Counted from the first letter of the stretch, positions 12,571 to 25,581 are shown. The stretch: DNA of 64,000 nt from Setophaga petechia (GCA_024362935.1 JANCRA010000007.1:14912003-14976002), one strand, 5' to 3'. Numbers and translations are program-made. The notes: generated by a model not told the origin, from the sequence alone.

Positions 12571-13909
12571 AACACACTGTCAAATCCTTTACTGACACAT
12601 TCATTTTTTGAGCCCCTGGTGTGGCAGAAATAAAACACAACAAAAATGTGGAAGTATTATTTATCAGTTTCTGTTTGAGTAAATAGTGGATGAAATACAT
12701 TTGGTATATGTTTGTACCCAGATGTGCACACAACTCCCTACGTTTATTAAATGAACAAGAAACAAAAAGTATTTAATGTAGTTCAAGATTCTCTTACAGT
12801 TTTTGACCACAGTTTTGCAATGAATTTTAAGAGACAAAACCCAAAAGGGCTAGTGGTGGTAAAGCTTTAATAATGCAGCATTGATTGCACTGTGTCCACA
12901 GCAAAATACTGTATATTGCACACTTGGCATTAAAATTTAAGAACTTCCATGAGAAGTGTGATGTTTGTTTTGATACTGCCTTTCAGAAAGTCAGCCTGAG
13001 GTTGCCACAGGTCTGTTGACAGTAGAATGCCCTAACATTAATATCTGCAGCATTATTTTTATCACTTTGAAAGTAGAAGGTGCTCTTTTCGTCTTCTCTT
13101 CCAGATAAAACTTGTTTCCTTCACTTTAAATATAGTGAACATTATTGGTTAGCTTTAAAGCTGTTGATAACTTCCAACAGCTTTTACAGTGCACTAATTA
13201 ACAATTACAAGAATATCACTCTGGACTACAACAAGTAAATTTACAGTCAGATTATCATTAGAGACAGCTCAAAATCTATGCCTGAAACCTCTGCACTGAA
13301 CATAATCAAAAGTTTCTGTACACAGATTTATCATACTGATCACATTTTCAGGAATCTTGCCTGCTTTAGCTTCCAGGCTCAAAATTATTAAAAGAGGAAT
13401 CCTCTTCTTCAAAACTCAGAAGCACCTTTGTCTATCTATGGAGGGAAAAAATAGAAGTCCAAGATTTATTCACTTCCTGTATGACAAAAACAAAATAATC
13501 ATATCATTTTCTGTCTCTTTGTCCAGTGCACTCTTCTTTAAAAATATTTAAAAATATTTATTGCATCTCTTCTAATTAAAAAATCCTGTGGAGGGAGGCG
13601 TCAAATTAGCACACTGTTCTTTCACAATACCTAAGTACAAAGTCAGTGAGCAAAAGGTTGCTCTCTGTATTCAATAATTGCAATTCCATCAATGTTACCC
13701 ACAGATACAGCAGAACACACTGAGAAAGTTATATGCATAAAAGGAAATCAAAATCAAAATTTGGGGGCTGAGCATGACTGAGACTTTGAAAACAATGTGG
13801 CAGCTGTATGGAAGTTCTTTAATCCTCAGGACCTGATTTACCTTACCTACCCTGTGTGCTCCCCCCACTCAGCCCTAGTTCCACAGCATTCCCACCACAC
13901 AACATGACT

Positions 13910-13935
13910 TTTATATATATATTTATATATATAAA
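13910..13935. repeat. AT microsatellite
   Basis: Alternating TA repeats interrupted by TTT, with alternating TA resuming. It is self-complementary and unremarkable. Confidence 0.8.
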
Positions 13936-14631
13936 TACACATATACATCTCAGCCATGGAAATGCTTTTAGGATGTTTACAAGGGAGTGTCTTCCAATCT
14001 GGACAGAGATAAATCATTACTTCCCTCAACACTGGGTGCTTGTCAATCATAATGATTGTTATTTCTAGCCTAGGAATATTCTCTACTTGTATTATTTTGG
14101 ATTAAAGCTTCAGATTTTGGGCTTTTAAAAGGTATAGGATCTGAACAAAGAGGTATGTCTTTAATCTAGTACTTGATAAGTACTAGCATACACTATCAAT
14201 GCTCCAAGTCCCATCAGTAATTTAAGTATGTAAATAAAATGTGCAAGTTTCTCAAGACATTTAGGGATTTCTAACAAAGTGCTATAATTTACTTCACAAA
14301 ACATTATTAAATAATTTTAGTCAAGAAAATTAGGAATTGATCCTCCAGAGCTATCAATAGCAAAAGGGAAAATAAAGAGAGAGTATTATTTTAATAAAAC
14401 TAAATCCTTCAGATTTCTTAGGAAACTTTGCAAAGCTTCAGCTAATGCTAAATTGTATTAACACACAAGGTGTTCAGAATTATTCAAATTTCTCAGTTGC
14501 AGCATTCAACCCTTCAAGTCAATACACAGCAAAATAAATCTGCCGCTCAACAGCATCAAGTTGCAAACATTTATATCTAATTGATATAACAATTATTCCT
14601 TTTTCAACTCTGTAAAATATATACATGTTTT

Positions 14632-14651
14632 ACAATATATATATATATATT
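14632..14651. repeat. AT microsatellite
   Basis: An uninterrupted alternating AT tract flanked by further AT-rich sequence, probably length-polymorphic. Confidence 0.8.
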
Positions 14652-14899
14652 TCAAATTAATGTATGTAGTAAGTGCTGCAGAGTTTCTTGTAAAGATATG
14701 TGACAAAATGTCAGCCTTTAATTTTCTTTGCTTTGCTGGCTTACAAAAACTTATAATGTGAAAGTGTTTCTTAAAGAAGGGGAAATAAAGTGGTCTAAAA
14801 TGGTTATAAAATACAGTTTATGCCCTTCTTATGCCAGATGAAAAAGCTGAGTGTACCACATGGTAACTCTGGGCGACTAAACAGACTGTCAAATATGTT

Positions 14900-14918
14900 A
14901 AAAAAAAAAAAAAAAAAA
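14900..14918. repeat. A19 homopolymer
   Basis: Nineteen A residues in a row, followed by 'caaccaaaaaacc'. This is the longest homopolymer of the window. Upstream sequence shows no recognisable processed transcript, so an origin as a retrotransposon tail is possible but unsupported. Confidence 0.85.
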
Positions 14919-15539
14919 CAACCAAAAAACCTCTAGCAGTCAGTTCTAATTTTTTCATGGCCATCAGCTTTTCTTGTCCTATTAGTTACCATAACAGCAA
15001 CACAGTGTTGAGCAAAATACCAGAAGCTTTCATTAGAACCATTAACATAATTTGATAACTGATGGTATTTGATTTCTGACTTTTGAACTTTGAGCTAAAG
15101 CTTGGTGTAAGATATAATCTCACTGATTGGATGTTTTTTAAAATACAATCACTTCAAGTTATATTTCTTTGTTAAATGTAATTAATGTTCACATTTGTCA
15201 CAAATTATATTATTTAAGAAAGAGGCAATAACGATGAAAGATGTCACAATGTTAAACCCATGTAGTCTTCCCCCAAATGATTAAGCCCTAATTTAAGGAT
15301 TGCTCAAAAAAAACTGGAGCCGTGCACACAGTAATGGATACATACAAATAAGAACTTTTCAATAAAGCATTGATGGTTTTGCTTAACTTCAAAACAAATT
15401 AAAAGTTTAGTACTAAATCCATCTCTTTCAGATGCTTTAGAGCCAGAATGTTGTACTTAGTTATTCAGTGTTTTCCTGATCTTTGAATACAGTGAAAGAA
15501 ATAAGGAGAGCTTTTCCAGCTCCTGTGTTTTTATTGGTG

Positions 15540-15880
15540 CGAGTAGGGATATACAGACTGACAGAAGGTTCCCCTGTGCCCACAGTTGTTACAATCCAAC
15601 TTGCTCGGCTCCCTCAGCACTTGGCCTCATCGGGGCTGGAGCCTGAGCTCACAAGCCTGGCCCCCTGGGAGGGCTCCTCAGCCTGCTCTGCCCCGCGCTC
15701 CCACAGCAGGCAGGATGACAGGGGCAGGCAGCTTTCTCTCGTGGCCAGGCTTGTGAAGCTCGTGCTTCTGTGCAGATCACTGTGTGGATGTGTCCAGGTC
15801 AATTATTGCAAGGCACACGCCTCTTTCGCGTGGCAAGCAAAAGACTGCAATATAAACACAAGCTTTTGAAAGATTTTTGT
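15540..15880. other. Small GC- and CpG-rich island
   Basis: The core 15601-15780 is about 66% G+C by direct count, against roughly one third in the surroundings, and about 11 CpGs fall in 340 bases. An open frame of 128 codons (15483-15869, +) crosses it, and a 62-codon frame lies on the other strand. Neither shows a domain, and long open frames are expected in GC-rich DNA because stop codons are AT-rich. At 15818-15833 'acgcctctttcgcgtg' contains a short imperfect inverted repeat. It could be an orphan CpG island, an enhancer or promoter of an unannotated transcript, or a decayed GC-rich repeat. No TATA box plus coding exon arrangement supports a protein gene. Confidence 0.5.
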
Positions 15881-17802
15881 ACGGGCAAATGAGTAAGTAA
15901 GGTAGCAGGGGGAGGGACATTTCTGTTTAACGTGGTCAGCTTAAGGACCTGAAACAGACTTTAATGTTTAAAATGTCCTATATGCATACAGCAAACCAAC
16001 TGTCCTGAAACAATAATTGCATATAAAGCATCATCTATGTCATATCAATGACCCTCTTTGCTAGGCACTGTATACAATCACACAGATGCTTTGAATGAAC
16101 ATTTATGGGATCTTTATTAGTAATATAAATCCTACATCACCACAGCTGCATTAAAAAATGCAAAGGAACACATGCTATCATCTTACAAAGATTACAGTTG
16201 GGTTCACTGGGAACCATAAAAACAAGTGTTCACATTCAGACCCTTTGGCAAAACTGTAAATGCAAGAAATATTCAAAATTTTCAAAACTTTATAACATAC
16301 AGATCTAAAATGCTTTGGAGAAAGGGAAAGGGTGCAAAAGAATCAAGATGATATGGCTTTTTCTTTTTAGTCAGAAATCACATTTTCAGCTAGCCTTGAA
16401 AAATAATTTTGTTATATCAATGCATCATTAGCATGCATTAGGCCTTTAAAAGTGAGAAGAGCTTATAAAATTTTAAAGTAATTTTATACATAATAGTCTT
16501 CTAAACAAACATGATTCAATAGGCAGAGAAAGTAGTGAAGTCAATACAAGAACACTTATTTTTAAAGAGATTGGTGTTTTTCTAATTTCCAAGATTAAGC
16601 TAATGAAAATGACTGAATAGTCTCACACTCAAAAACATTTAAACAAAAGGAAAGAGGCAAGAGAAATTCCATACCTCACCCACCTGTCTGGAGGTAAGAT
16701 GAAACCAACCTATTCCAGATTTCTTAGAGTGGAATTTAGGGCTTTTGTGTTTCAACAGGAATATTCTCGATTAGAAATTTGTACTTCTTAATCCTCTCTG
16801 AAAACATCTGATACAAAGGCAGGGCTCTTATTTCCCCTAGATTTGAAATGTCTGCCGTGACTTTAAGTGGCAGTCAGGCAAAGGACAGTGATCTAAGTTT
16901 TGGAGTCCACTGCAGAAAAAACTCTCTCAGCAATGTGTGATCAGAGAAAAAAAAAAGCTCAATAAATATTTTTTAAATTATAAAAGCATTCCAACACACA
17001 GGGCTGAAGTCTAGCCATTGAAACATACTGCCTGTTGGTATCATGTCCTGTGAAGCGAGCAGTGCCACAACTGCATGGCTGTTCTTTGTCATCATGATTG
17101 TTGCCATAGCATCTCCTCTGCAGGTGATGTAATCATGTATGCCACTATTAAAAAATAATTACTCTTCCATGCATAAAACACATTCACTGCAAAGATAAAA
17201 TATAGTTTGGATCCCACTTCATATTTTGCCTTAAAACTTTTGTCCTCTTCCTGGCAGAATGAACTCTCTAAATCTCAGTGTAGTGTTAATCACTATAAGA
17301 ATTGCCTTACATTTACTGCAATACCAATTTGCTATGGGATGAATACATTTCCATTTTTCTAGAATTTATAAGACACAACTGTCACAGAACTCAAACTTTG
17401 CAACAAACACTGCTTTCTCTTTAATTTTTTTCTCATAAAACAATTGAGGGAGAGAGGAAAGAAGCATTGAAACTGTAGTTATGTCATGGAAGACTGCAGA
17501 AGGAAATACATAATGCGAAGCCAATCGATTTATCAGAAGGTAAAGTCCATGCCATCCTGTCCTTGTCTGTGACTCAGAAATAAACAATAAGAGGAATAAT
17601 TGGGTATTAAGAAACCCAACAGTTTAGTAAAACACACACTATTAGAACATATACAACATATGCTGATACAGTTTAACAGGGAAAGCAAAAGCTAAGCAAA
17701 GCAAAGCAAGGAATGAATTCCCTGCTTTGTATGGGCAGACAGGTGTTCAGCCATCCCCAGGAGAGCAGGGCCCCACCAGGTGTAACAGTGACTTGGGAGG
17801 AC

Positions 17803-17838
17803 AAACACTGTAACTCCAAACACTGTAACTCCAAACAC
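17803..17838. repeat. 15-bp tandem duplication
   Basis: 'aaacactgtaactcc' occurs at 17803-17817 and 17818-17832, followed by a partial third copy. The copies are identical, suggesting a recent slippage event. Confidence 0.88.
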
Positions 17839-17943
17839 CCACCCTTCCTCCTTCCCGAGGCCAGAAAGGCCTTGCCTCTGTACAAGCCCTGCCCAGCAAC
17901 AACAAAAACATCTCTGTATTTTCAACTCTGTGTACAGCAAAAT

Positions 17944-17975
17944 TCAGCAAATTCAAAGATCAGCAAATTCAAAAC
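17944..17975. repeat. 16-bp tandem duplication
   Basis: 'tcagcaaattcaaa' is repeated at 17944-17957 and 17960-17973 with a 16-base period. It lies about 100 bases after the previous tandem repeat but is unrelated in sequence. Confidence 0.85.
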
Positions 17976-18634
17976 ACAGCCCCAGACCAGCCACTATGAA
18001 GAAAATTAACTCTATTACAGCTGAAACCTGCACCTTCATACATCCATGTGCTCCAAGAAAAGCAGCGGGCGCCCCAAGAATTTACAAAGAGGAAAGTATC
18101 CCAGCTAGACATAGGTTTTGAATACTGCAAACCTGACATTGCATAGAAGTGACTTCAGTCATTCATAAAGTACCTTATATCCCCATAAGGGCAATGTACA
18201 CAACATCATCCAAAAAGACACAAGAACACTGTTTACAGAAGCAAAAAACACCTCCAAGCTAAAAAGCTTACACACAGATTGTTCCAATATATCAGTTGGG
18301 AAGATATGCAAAAAGAGAAATGTATTGCTCTAATACCTTAATGCTAAACTGTGGAAAGAACCAAACAGAGGATATACTCTGTTTCTAAGTGTTACAAGGC
18401 GTCATCATTATTCTACCATACCAAAGAAATAGAGGCTATTAAATGTAATGCATAAAATAACATTTAGTAAGAAAATCAGGATAATTACTTCACAAAAAGG
18501 ACATTCAGTCAAGTTCTAAACCATTGCTCTGAATTGAGAATTACTTATGTCTACGTTAAATCAAGTAAAACATCCTTAGCAGTCCCTTAAAGAACACTTG
18601 AAAATAACAGGAGGAACTACCTAATTCATCATGC

Positions 18635-18645
18635 TTTTTTTTTTT
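18635..18645. repeat. T11 homopolymer
   Basis: An uninterrupted T run, one of only four T runs of ten or more on this strand. Confidence 0.85.
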
Positions 18646-20005
18646 CCCTGTTAAAAAAGGAGAATTGCAGGAGGCTTTGACGTGACCTTTCTTGTTTGCA
18701 AATTCAGCCTGTTTATTGCAGGAACATAGATCTAGATAGTTTGGTTCCACACAAGCTGAAATAAGCTTTCAGGTTAGTTGTGTGTAAATCAAATTAGAAA
18801 CCAGTACAACTAAGGGTCAGGAACACACTTTGCTGGGAACTGTATAACCACCAACACAGAAAAACAAGGACCATTAAAAAATTTTGAGTCCAAAAGCTTA
18901 CAGCCAGGAAAACCTACCAGTGAGATGTGTCCAACTATCATTTTAGAGTAGAGGAAGGAATAACTGTCACTTGACATACAAAAAAACACTACAACAGAAA
19001 GAATCAAGTAACATCCACAAAAGGGTAGTACAGCATTTTAAAGAAAAAAAAACCAGACATGTCCTGTCCTATTTGCTTGCTACATCACAAAGCTGGAGAG
19101 CACATCTTTAAATGCTGCTTATTAGAAGCATGCTGAATCATTTTCCATCACTTTACAGACCCAACACTGACAATGTATTTCTTCATCATGAGTGGCAGAA
19201 ATTATTTTGGAATGTAAGAAGCAAGTCTGACAGGTGTTCCTCTACAATCCTCTAAGTAGAGCCACAACATAGCATGAAGACTCTAGATGAGTACAGTTTG
19301 CTACATGCTACAATTTTAAGTATCCCATTCCAACAAGATGATGGTATCCACATTGGCCAAGTGGCTAAGAGAAATAAAAGTAAATTGTAATAAAAGATTG
19401 TCACAGGATCAATGCCTCATACTTTAAAACTGAGCATTTTGGCTCTGCTTCAGCATTCATCAGCCAAAACCTATTATCCTATGACAATATTCCATTTCAC
19501 TGATATCTATTCATTATAAAATATATATATTTACAGTATTTGGAAGGTGATTTTTAATGCTGTGAATGCCCTTTAAAAGGAGACTATTTTAACATTATAG
19601 ATTCCAAATGACTAGTCAAGATATTCAATTCCCTGTTTAAATCTTTAAATATACTTAGGAATTCCTTATTTCAATGGGTTTTCTAATGCCTGTTCCTTTA
19701 CTGTTTAAATATATATTATAATGTAAAAAGAAAAAGGTCTTCATTAACTCATTGCACTAGGGGAACTCACCTTTTTATGATATTAGTTTCAGTCATTAAT
19801 CACAATGCTTTACCAGTAACCAAGGAAAGTGACAATAATATTTATGTAGATCACTACACTTGAACTTTTCAGATTTTGAAGAAGTCTGAGAGTTGGGTAT
19901 CCCAACATATTAAATTTTAAAATTGTAACTGACTGGCATAACAAACACATCCCATTCTACACATAACCATAGTACTTTCTGAGTCTCAACCTCAGCTGGT
20001 TGAGA

Positions 20006-20059
20006 TTTATAAGGCTTTTTTTCTGAAAAAAGCCTTATAAAAAGGCTTTTTCAGAAAAA
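20006..20059. repeat. Perfect 16-bp hairpin with an overlapping alternative stem
   Basis: The arm 20006-20021 (TTTATAAGGCTTTTTT) is the exact reverse complement of 20026-20041, leaving a four-base loop TCTG. The right part of this hairpin (from about 20019) can instead pair with 20042-20059 (AAGGC, T5, CAG, A5), so two stems compete for the same bases. This layout is known from template-switch quasi-palindromes. No coding or regulatory context is seen. Confidence 0.9.
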
Positions 20060-20374
20060 TTATCATCAACAGAAATCTTGTGGTGTGGAGAGATTTCTTT
20101 TTATATACTTAAGATTCAATAGGAAAAATACAGTTTTTTTGTTTGTGCTTGGGACAAAAAAATATCTTTATTTAGGCAGTATATTTAAGGAGAATTTTAA
20201 GAAGTGATAAAAGCAGTGACGTCTAAAAGCTGCAGAGAGAAAATATCTCATAGCATCTGAGACTGAGCACGATATTATCAGTGTCAGCATACTGATGACC
20301 CAGATGGTATTTGTATGTTTGAAGTATGACATCTATACTCCTCTGTCATCCAACACAAGTAATTAACAATAATC

Positions 20375-20605
20375 AAGTGGGTGTTAATTGGATATAATGG
20401 AACAATCTCCAGTCAGCCTGAGCCTACTATTTGCCTCTTACTAGTAATTATGAACACTAAGTACTCACGCTAATCTCCTTCTTCTCACTGAAGCCAAACA
20501 GAGGTGCAGTATTTACTCAGCTGATAGCTTGTTTTGCCTGCAATTTAATCTGTTTTAAGCCAAGAAACTCATAATTTGCAGAGCCGTCACCAGCTGCCAG
20601 GATCA
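20375..20605. other. Candidate conserved noncoding element
   Basis: The segment is repeat-free and AT-rich. It carries several homeodomain-type cores (gttaattgg, agtaattatg, caatttaatc, cataatttgc), an E-box-like cagctg and isolated CpGs. This matches the texture of developmental enhancers but is not proof; the call rests on composition only. Confidence 0.25.
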
Positions 20606-21823
20606 CACAAAAGAATTCAAGGCCCTAGATGACAGCAATTCAGTATATGTAATCCAGAGGAAAAAAAGAACAATCATTAATTAAACTGACCTGTTACAAC
20701 CACAGTAGCCACAACACCTGGACATATAAACACTGAAAATTACCCATTTGTGTAACATCTGATAAACTCACAACTCTGACCCATATTTGTCATCCTGAAA
20801 ATATGCTGTTAAAACACAAAACTTTTAAAGGTGCTGTTCTTTTGCTATGCAAGACTATGAAAACCCTTTCCCTGACAGGAAACTGGTTAACAATCTCAGG
20901 CACATCACTGCAGAATGTGCTTGGCTGTTTGATTACAACTGTAACAAACTGAAAGTATCTTATCAAGAGTGACCATTAGAAACGTATTACCAGCTATTAA
21001 GCAGACAGTTGGATGTTTTAAAATAGCTTTTACATAGCAGTGAAGTCCAGACTAGTCAGCCTTATTTATGGGTATATCAAAGGCAAAAAGTAAGAAAAAT
21101 AATAAAAACAATTACTTTTTTTGTGGTGAAAGTGGGAATTTTTCAGTGGTTTTCAAGGCCATTACGCAACGGAATCAGAGAATTCAGTATAACAGTTAAA
21201 GCACTCTTAAATGCTATGAAATTTACTTCCCTTCTAAAAAATAAGTCTTCCATCATCATAAAAATAGGATTGATTTAACACATGAGAACATGTAAAAAGG
21301 TAGCACACCACATTAAGAAGATCAATATTGAGGACAACTTTTAGGAATTCTTCCTAGGAAATTGTTTGTATCATTTAATCCATCCCAAACTTTGTTTGAT
21401 TTAAAAGGAATTGAATTGGTTTGTGCTGAGACAGATTTTTCTTATGTTACGTGTAGATGTCATCACTATGTCAATAACTAAGACATGCATTGATTTACAG
21501 AAACTATATGCCATTTGGAATACAATTACTGATTGATGCAGAAGGCCAGAAACACAGGCCATTAAGTACCATTATATTATTGATTCCATGTTTAAATTTG
21601 GGAAAATCACTCTATACATGATGAGAATCTTGCAATTTTCCCATGCCATTTCACATCTGCAATTGGGGCTTCAATTTACACAGTTTAGACAGGAAATAGA
21701 ATCATATGGAGCTTTTAAATCAACTGCTAGAAAACAAAAAGCAAAGGAAATCTCAGTACACATACAATACCTTAACACAAATAGTATTCAAATATTCTAG
21801 TGGCACCTCCTAATCCTTTATTC

Positions 21824-21834
21824 AAAAAAAAAAA
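21824..21834. repeat. A11 homopolymer
   Basis: Uninterrupted A run, simple repeat. Confidence 0.85.
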
Positions 21835-21948
21835 GTATTCTACACAAGAAATACAGGAAAGTTTAGCTATATCAACTAAAATTTTCAGAAATAAAATCAT
21901 ACTTTGCAGCTATCATATCTACCCTTCCCCCATATGGAGTTAGAGTGA

Positions 21949-22045
21949 TCACAGAATCACTGAATGGATCAGGTTGGAAGAGACTACATTGAATCATCTG
22001 GTCCAACCTCTGTACTTTAGGCAAGGTCATCCTAGAGAACAATTT
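21949..22045 (-). mobile_element. Short CR1 LINE 3'-end remnant, minus orientation
   Basis: 'gatcacagaatcac' followed by 'aggttggaagagacta', 'catctggtccaacctctgta' and 'gcaaggtcatcctagagaac' is the reverse complement of the last ~100 bases of an avian CR1. It resembles the 'aggttggaagagacc...tctggtccaacc' type. Only the extreme 3' end is present, as usual for CR1 insertions. Sequence beyond 22045 no longer resembles CR1. Confidence 0.88.
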
Positions 22046-25020
22046 CCCTCCTGTTTTGTTTTAAATTAATTTCTCTCAGAACTTACCTCCAAAAGAATAT
22101 TATCCAATACTTTTCACACTCTTCCCAAACACTATGTCTCTTTTTTAAGTCCAAAATTTTCTTAAGCCCTCTGCAAATTTATTCCACGATTTTACCTCCA
22201 TGGATTTCTCATCAACCTGCAGTCATGGCATTCAGAGAATGACCTACTAGAGTCCATCTAGTCCATCTAAATTCGTACTGCTCAAAGAGATGTCAGACCT
22301 CTGTGGACTGGGAAGACTATTTAGAGAAACTGCATTTTCACTCTTGGTCAGCAGAAGCCAAAAGTACTTCCCTCATTCCCAAGGATAAATATTACAGCTA
22401 CTGTTTATCACACAGTCTTTAGAAAAAAGACTTAAGGAGAGTTGCCAAGACTGTACCAATACTACTAGACTAGAAGTGACCAGCATGATTCAAAACTACA
22501 TGATTTACCTTTGTGGACAAAGTGCCAGCTGGTGGGGGGCTCTTAAGACTGCACTGCACTTTCCATTCCCCCTTTTCTACTCCTGCCACTGTTCTGAGGA
22601 GGAAGAGAGGCTGTGGGGACTAAATCCACAACAGCAATCGAAGAAAGGGAGTGAGAAAAAGTGAAATATTCACCTGAGGGGATGGGAAGAGAAAAACTTG
22701 TATTATTTTTACAATTTATTACAGTATGATGAGCATTTCTTGATTGTCGGGTTGGTTTCTAAAGAAAGAACACAGGTGGAGAAATTTCAATTAAATGACA
22801 GTTTCATTTAGGATATACCCATCTGCAGCACCTTATTTTGATTAGTTCTAATGTGAACTAGCTTTACAATCATGCACTTTTCAGTTTGCCAGCTGTTTTG
22901 GATCCCACTCTGAAGTGCCTCATTCATCTTGTACATGGTAGAGGGTATTCCCATTTGGCACCTACATTAGCATTTGGTACTGCACAAGAGGCACTTAAAA
23001 AATAGATAATTCAGTCACAGTACTATATCCATTACTGAATGGCTACTCCTACAGCCTACCTTTTCTTTTTATTTTGTTAACACAGCTATTCTGTCAGTGT
23101 TTCTTCAATGCCTTTGCAAACTGCAGCAATGAAGTACCTCAAGTAAACTCTGCTCTAGCTTCTTTCTCCCTATAACTATGTCTGCTGGGCAGATCACACA
23201 CACACAGAAATTATTTTAAAATCCCCACCAATTAGGATGAGATACCTTTCTAAATAGCATTTAAAATGAAGTCAAAGAGGGCAGAAACTATTGCCCAATT
23301 GAAAAGCCAACCTGAGTTTAGAATTTAAGACAGAAGTAAGTCTCCAAGTGCATCAGCAGCAGAAAAAAAACCTCATAGATCATCAACCCGCTGAACCAAA
23401 ATGCTTGTTAAAGTCTCAAAGCATCACTATCCATCAGAATATATCTATTACATATTTTGATGCCATCTATGTCATCCATGATTTAACTTCTGATATAAGT
23501 GCTTTGACCAATTCAATACTTTGTAGTAACTTCAGGGTAAACATCAAATGGGGAGTATTAGAAAATACAATTGGAAAACACAAGGAAAAAAATACGAAAT
23601 GTTATTTGTTAAAAAAAAAAATCTCACTCCCCAAAAAAACCCCAGAAAGGTTTTCCATGTAACATGTCTTAATCACATGCAAAAGTTGCTTCTGCAATCT
23701 TGAAACAAATCACCCTTTGGTTCAGAATATAAAACTACTGTGATTAGTTAGAACACCTGGGTATCTCTTAATGTACACTATCATACCATTTAAGAACAAA
23801 CTTAAATGAACACAGCTTAAATGTGGAAATGATCCACATAGAAGAATAACTATCCCTTCACCTTGTGAAAACCAAAATCTAAGTGTTATTGCTATCCCAC
23901 TTTAAAGAAACCTGTCAGGACTCTCACTGGCACTGTGAAAAGCAACATGAATGGCAGAAATTTTGATTGATGTCACTGCCTGCCTGTCAAGTGAAACAAG
24001 CAGGGCCAACCTAATCATGTTAGATTAGAGGATACAGAGATGATATAATATTTTTGTGTTATAGATATGCATGTAGAGTGTGCATGCACAGAATCACAGG
24101 AATAGAAACAGATCTTTCAAGTAATACCAAGTATCAGAGAACTTAGTATTATTATCAAACTCTTTAAAAAAAGCCTGGGGGATTGGGGTGGGCATTTTGT
24201 CTCTTTTATTTCTGCACTTATGTGCAAGTAATGGTCATGGATTTCCAAGGCTTTGCAGTAGATTTACATATTGTCTGGAGTCCTAACTCATTGGTTTTCT
24301 TTTTGTATTGTTATACTGAACTAAACAATTTTTAAATTAATCTAGAGTGAAACTGATTCAGCTCCTTTTCAAGAACACAGGCTAATCTGCAGACTTAAAT
24401 ATACAGTCAAGTAATATTCTGATACGAAGTTCAATAAATTCTAAAAAGTGAGAACGTCTGAAGACAACAGACCTTGCGTAAGAAGGTCACAGAAAAAAGT
24501 GATCTTATCAGGCAAAGCATGCAAAACAAAACCATGTCTAGTTCAGACATGAGAGTGGAATATGACTGCAGCTGTCTGATCATTCATCATTTCAATATCT
24601 GCTCATTTGATAACCTGCAGACTGATAAGTAAAGTAACCAATAAGAAGCACCTCCGCACTATCAAAAATTATGAAGATAGTCCAAGCCCTCAGATTAATT
24701 TAGAGAAAGGTACCCTAAGAATAGTTGACAACCAAGATACTTAAATATCAGCTGTGAAAATTTTAACAAATAGAAAATAAAAACCCAAACCACAAAGCTA
24801 ATCCCTCTCCCAGAACCCCACTAGGCCCTGTACTAACCTGAACAGAAAAAAACCCCCAGACTTGTCAAAAGAAGCCAGAACTACATTTCATCAGAAAAGA
24901 GGTAAGTCTCCAAGTTTAAAACCAAAAAATAAAAAGCCCCTTGGTCACATGGCTAAAGAGTTCAGAACAACAAATTAACAGAAACAATTTAAACTGCATG
25001 AAAAACAAATGTTTTATCCT

Positions 25021-25060
25021 ATCAAGTTATAAACTTTTGTTATCAAGTTATAAACTTTTT
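25021..25060. repeat. 21-bp tandem duplication
   Basis: 'atcaagttataaactttt' is present twice with a 21-base period (starts at 25021 and 25042). The copies are identical up to the following T run. Confidence 0.88.
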
Positions 25061-25581
25061 TTTTAATCTGGGCCCTAATCAGTATTAAATATAAATATCC
25101 TTTTTTATTTACTGTACAAAATGTGTTCCCATAGGACTGAGAAAAAATATAATCTTTGGAATTAAAATAATGTTAAATAAGATAAATTGCTAGCAATATA
25201 CTTCCTTTCTTTGTCTCTGTACACAAAACAGAAATAGGCCTGATGTCAGATTTCTTAATTTTGAGCTGGTGTTGGAAGGTACTCAAGTATTTCTCTCTTC
25301 CGCTGAGACAGTCAAATGTACCAACTCTTCAACAGGACTAAACCTCAGGTTTTTGTGTTTTACCCAAACTTTAACAAACTTAGAACAAGGGAAGAACACA
25401 ATTTGGAAATGAGGGTTTAGTTCCCTGACATAGATTGCATGCCCACCTCAACTCTCATTTCATCTTGAGCCTTGAAACCTGACAGAGGCAGGATCAAAGT
25501 ACACCCTGAATAAATGTCTACAATGTGTCTTATACAATGACTGCCCACTTGTTGGACAGTAAAGGAATTTGCTTCAGTGCA

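Larger units (their letters stand above)
12571..15539. other. AT-rich noncoding stretch with microsatellites
   Basis: No gene is supported. The stretch contains AT microsatellites at 13910-13935 and 14632-14651, a doubled 'aaaatattta' at 13541-13560 and the longest A run of the window at 14900-14918. The segment 12840-13270 is repeat-free and could be conserved, but nothing in it is diagnostic. Confidence 0.6.
15881..21948. other. AT-rich noncoding stretch with tandem duplications and a hairpin
   Basis: No gene is supported. The stretch contains a small inverted repeat at 16419-16439 (AATGCAT...ATGCATT), the tandem repeats at 17803-17838 and 17944-17975, a T run (18635-18645), the double hairpin at 20006-20059 and a candidate conserved segment at 20375-20605. 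Overlapping open frames of up to 98 codons at 17673-18009 run on both strands through the tandem repeats and are not gene-like. Confidence 0.6.

Noticed and set aside
18058..18080. 'gcgggcgccccaag' as a CTCF site
   Set aside because: It matches only part of the CTCF core and lacks the flanking consensus positions.
19205..19230. 'tggaatgtaagaagcaagtc', similar to the miR-1/miR-206 seed region
   Set aside because: The upstream sequence does not form the matching hairpin arm, and the 3' half differs from the family, so the likeness is probably chance.
22203..22330. 'agtccatctagtccatctaa' and flanks, possibly another CR1 piece
   Set aside because: Only short words recall CR1. The order and spacing do not follow the element, and the likeness is partly due to a 9-base tandem repeat.
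24087..24125. 'cacagaatcacaggaataga', similar to the CR1 3' end
   Set aside because: Fewer than 20 bases match and the sequence that should follow in CR1 is absent.
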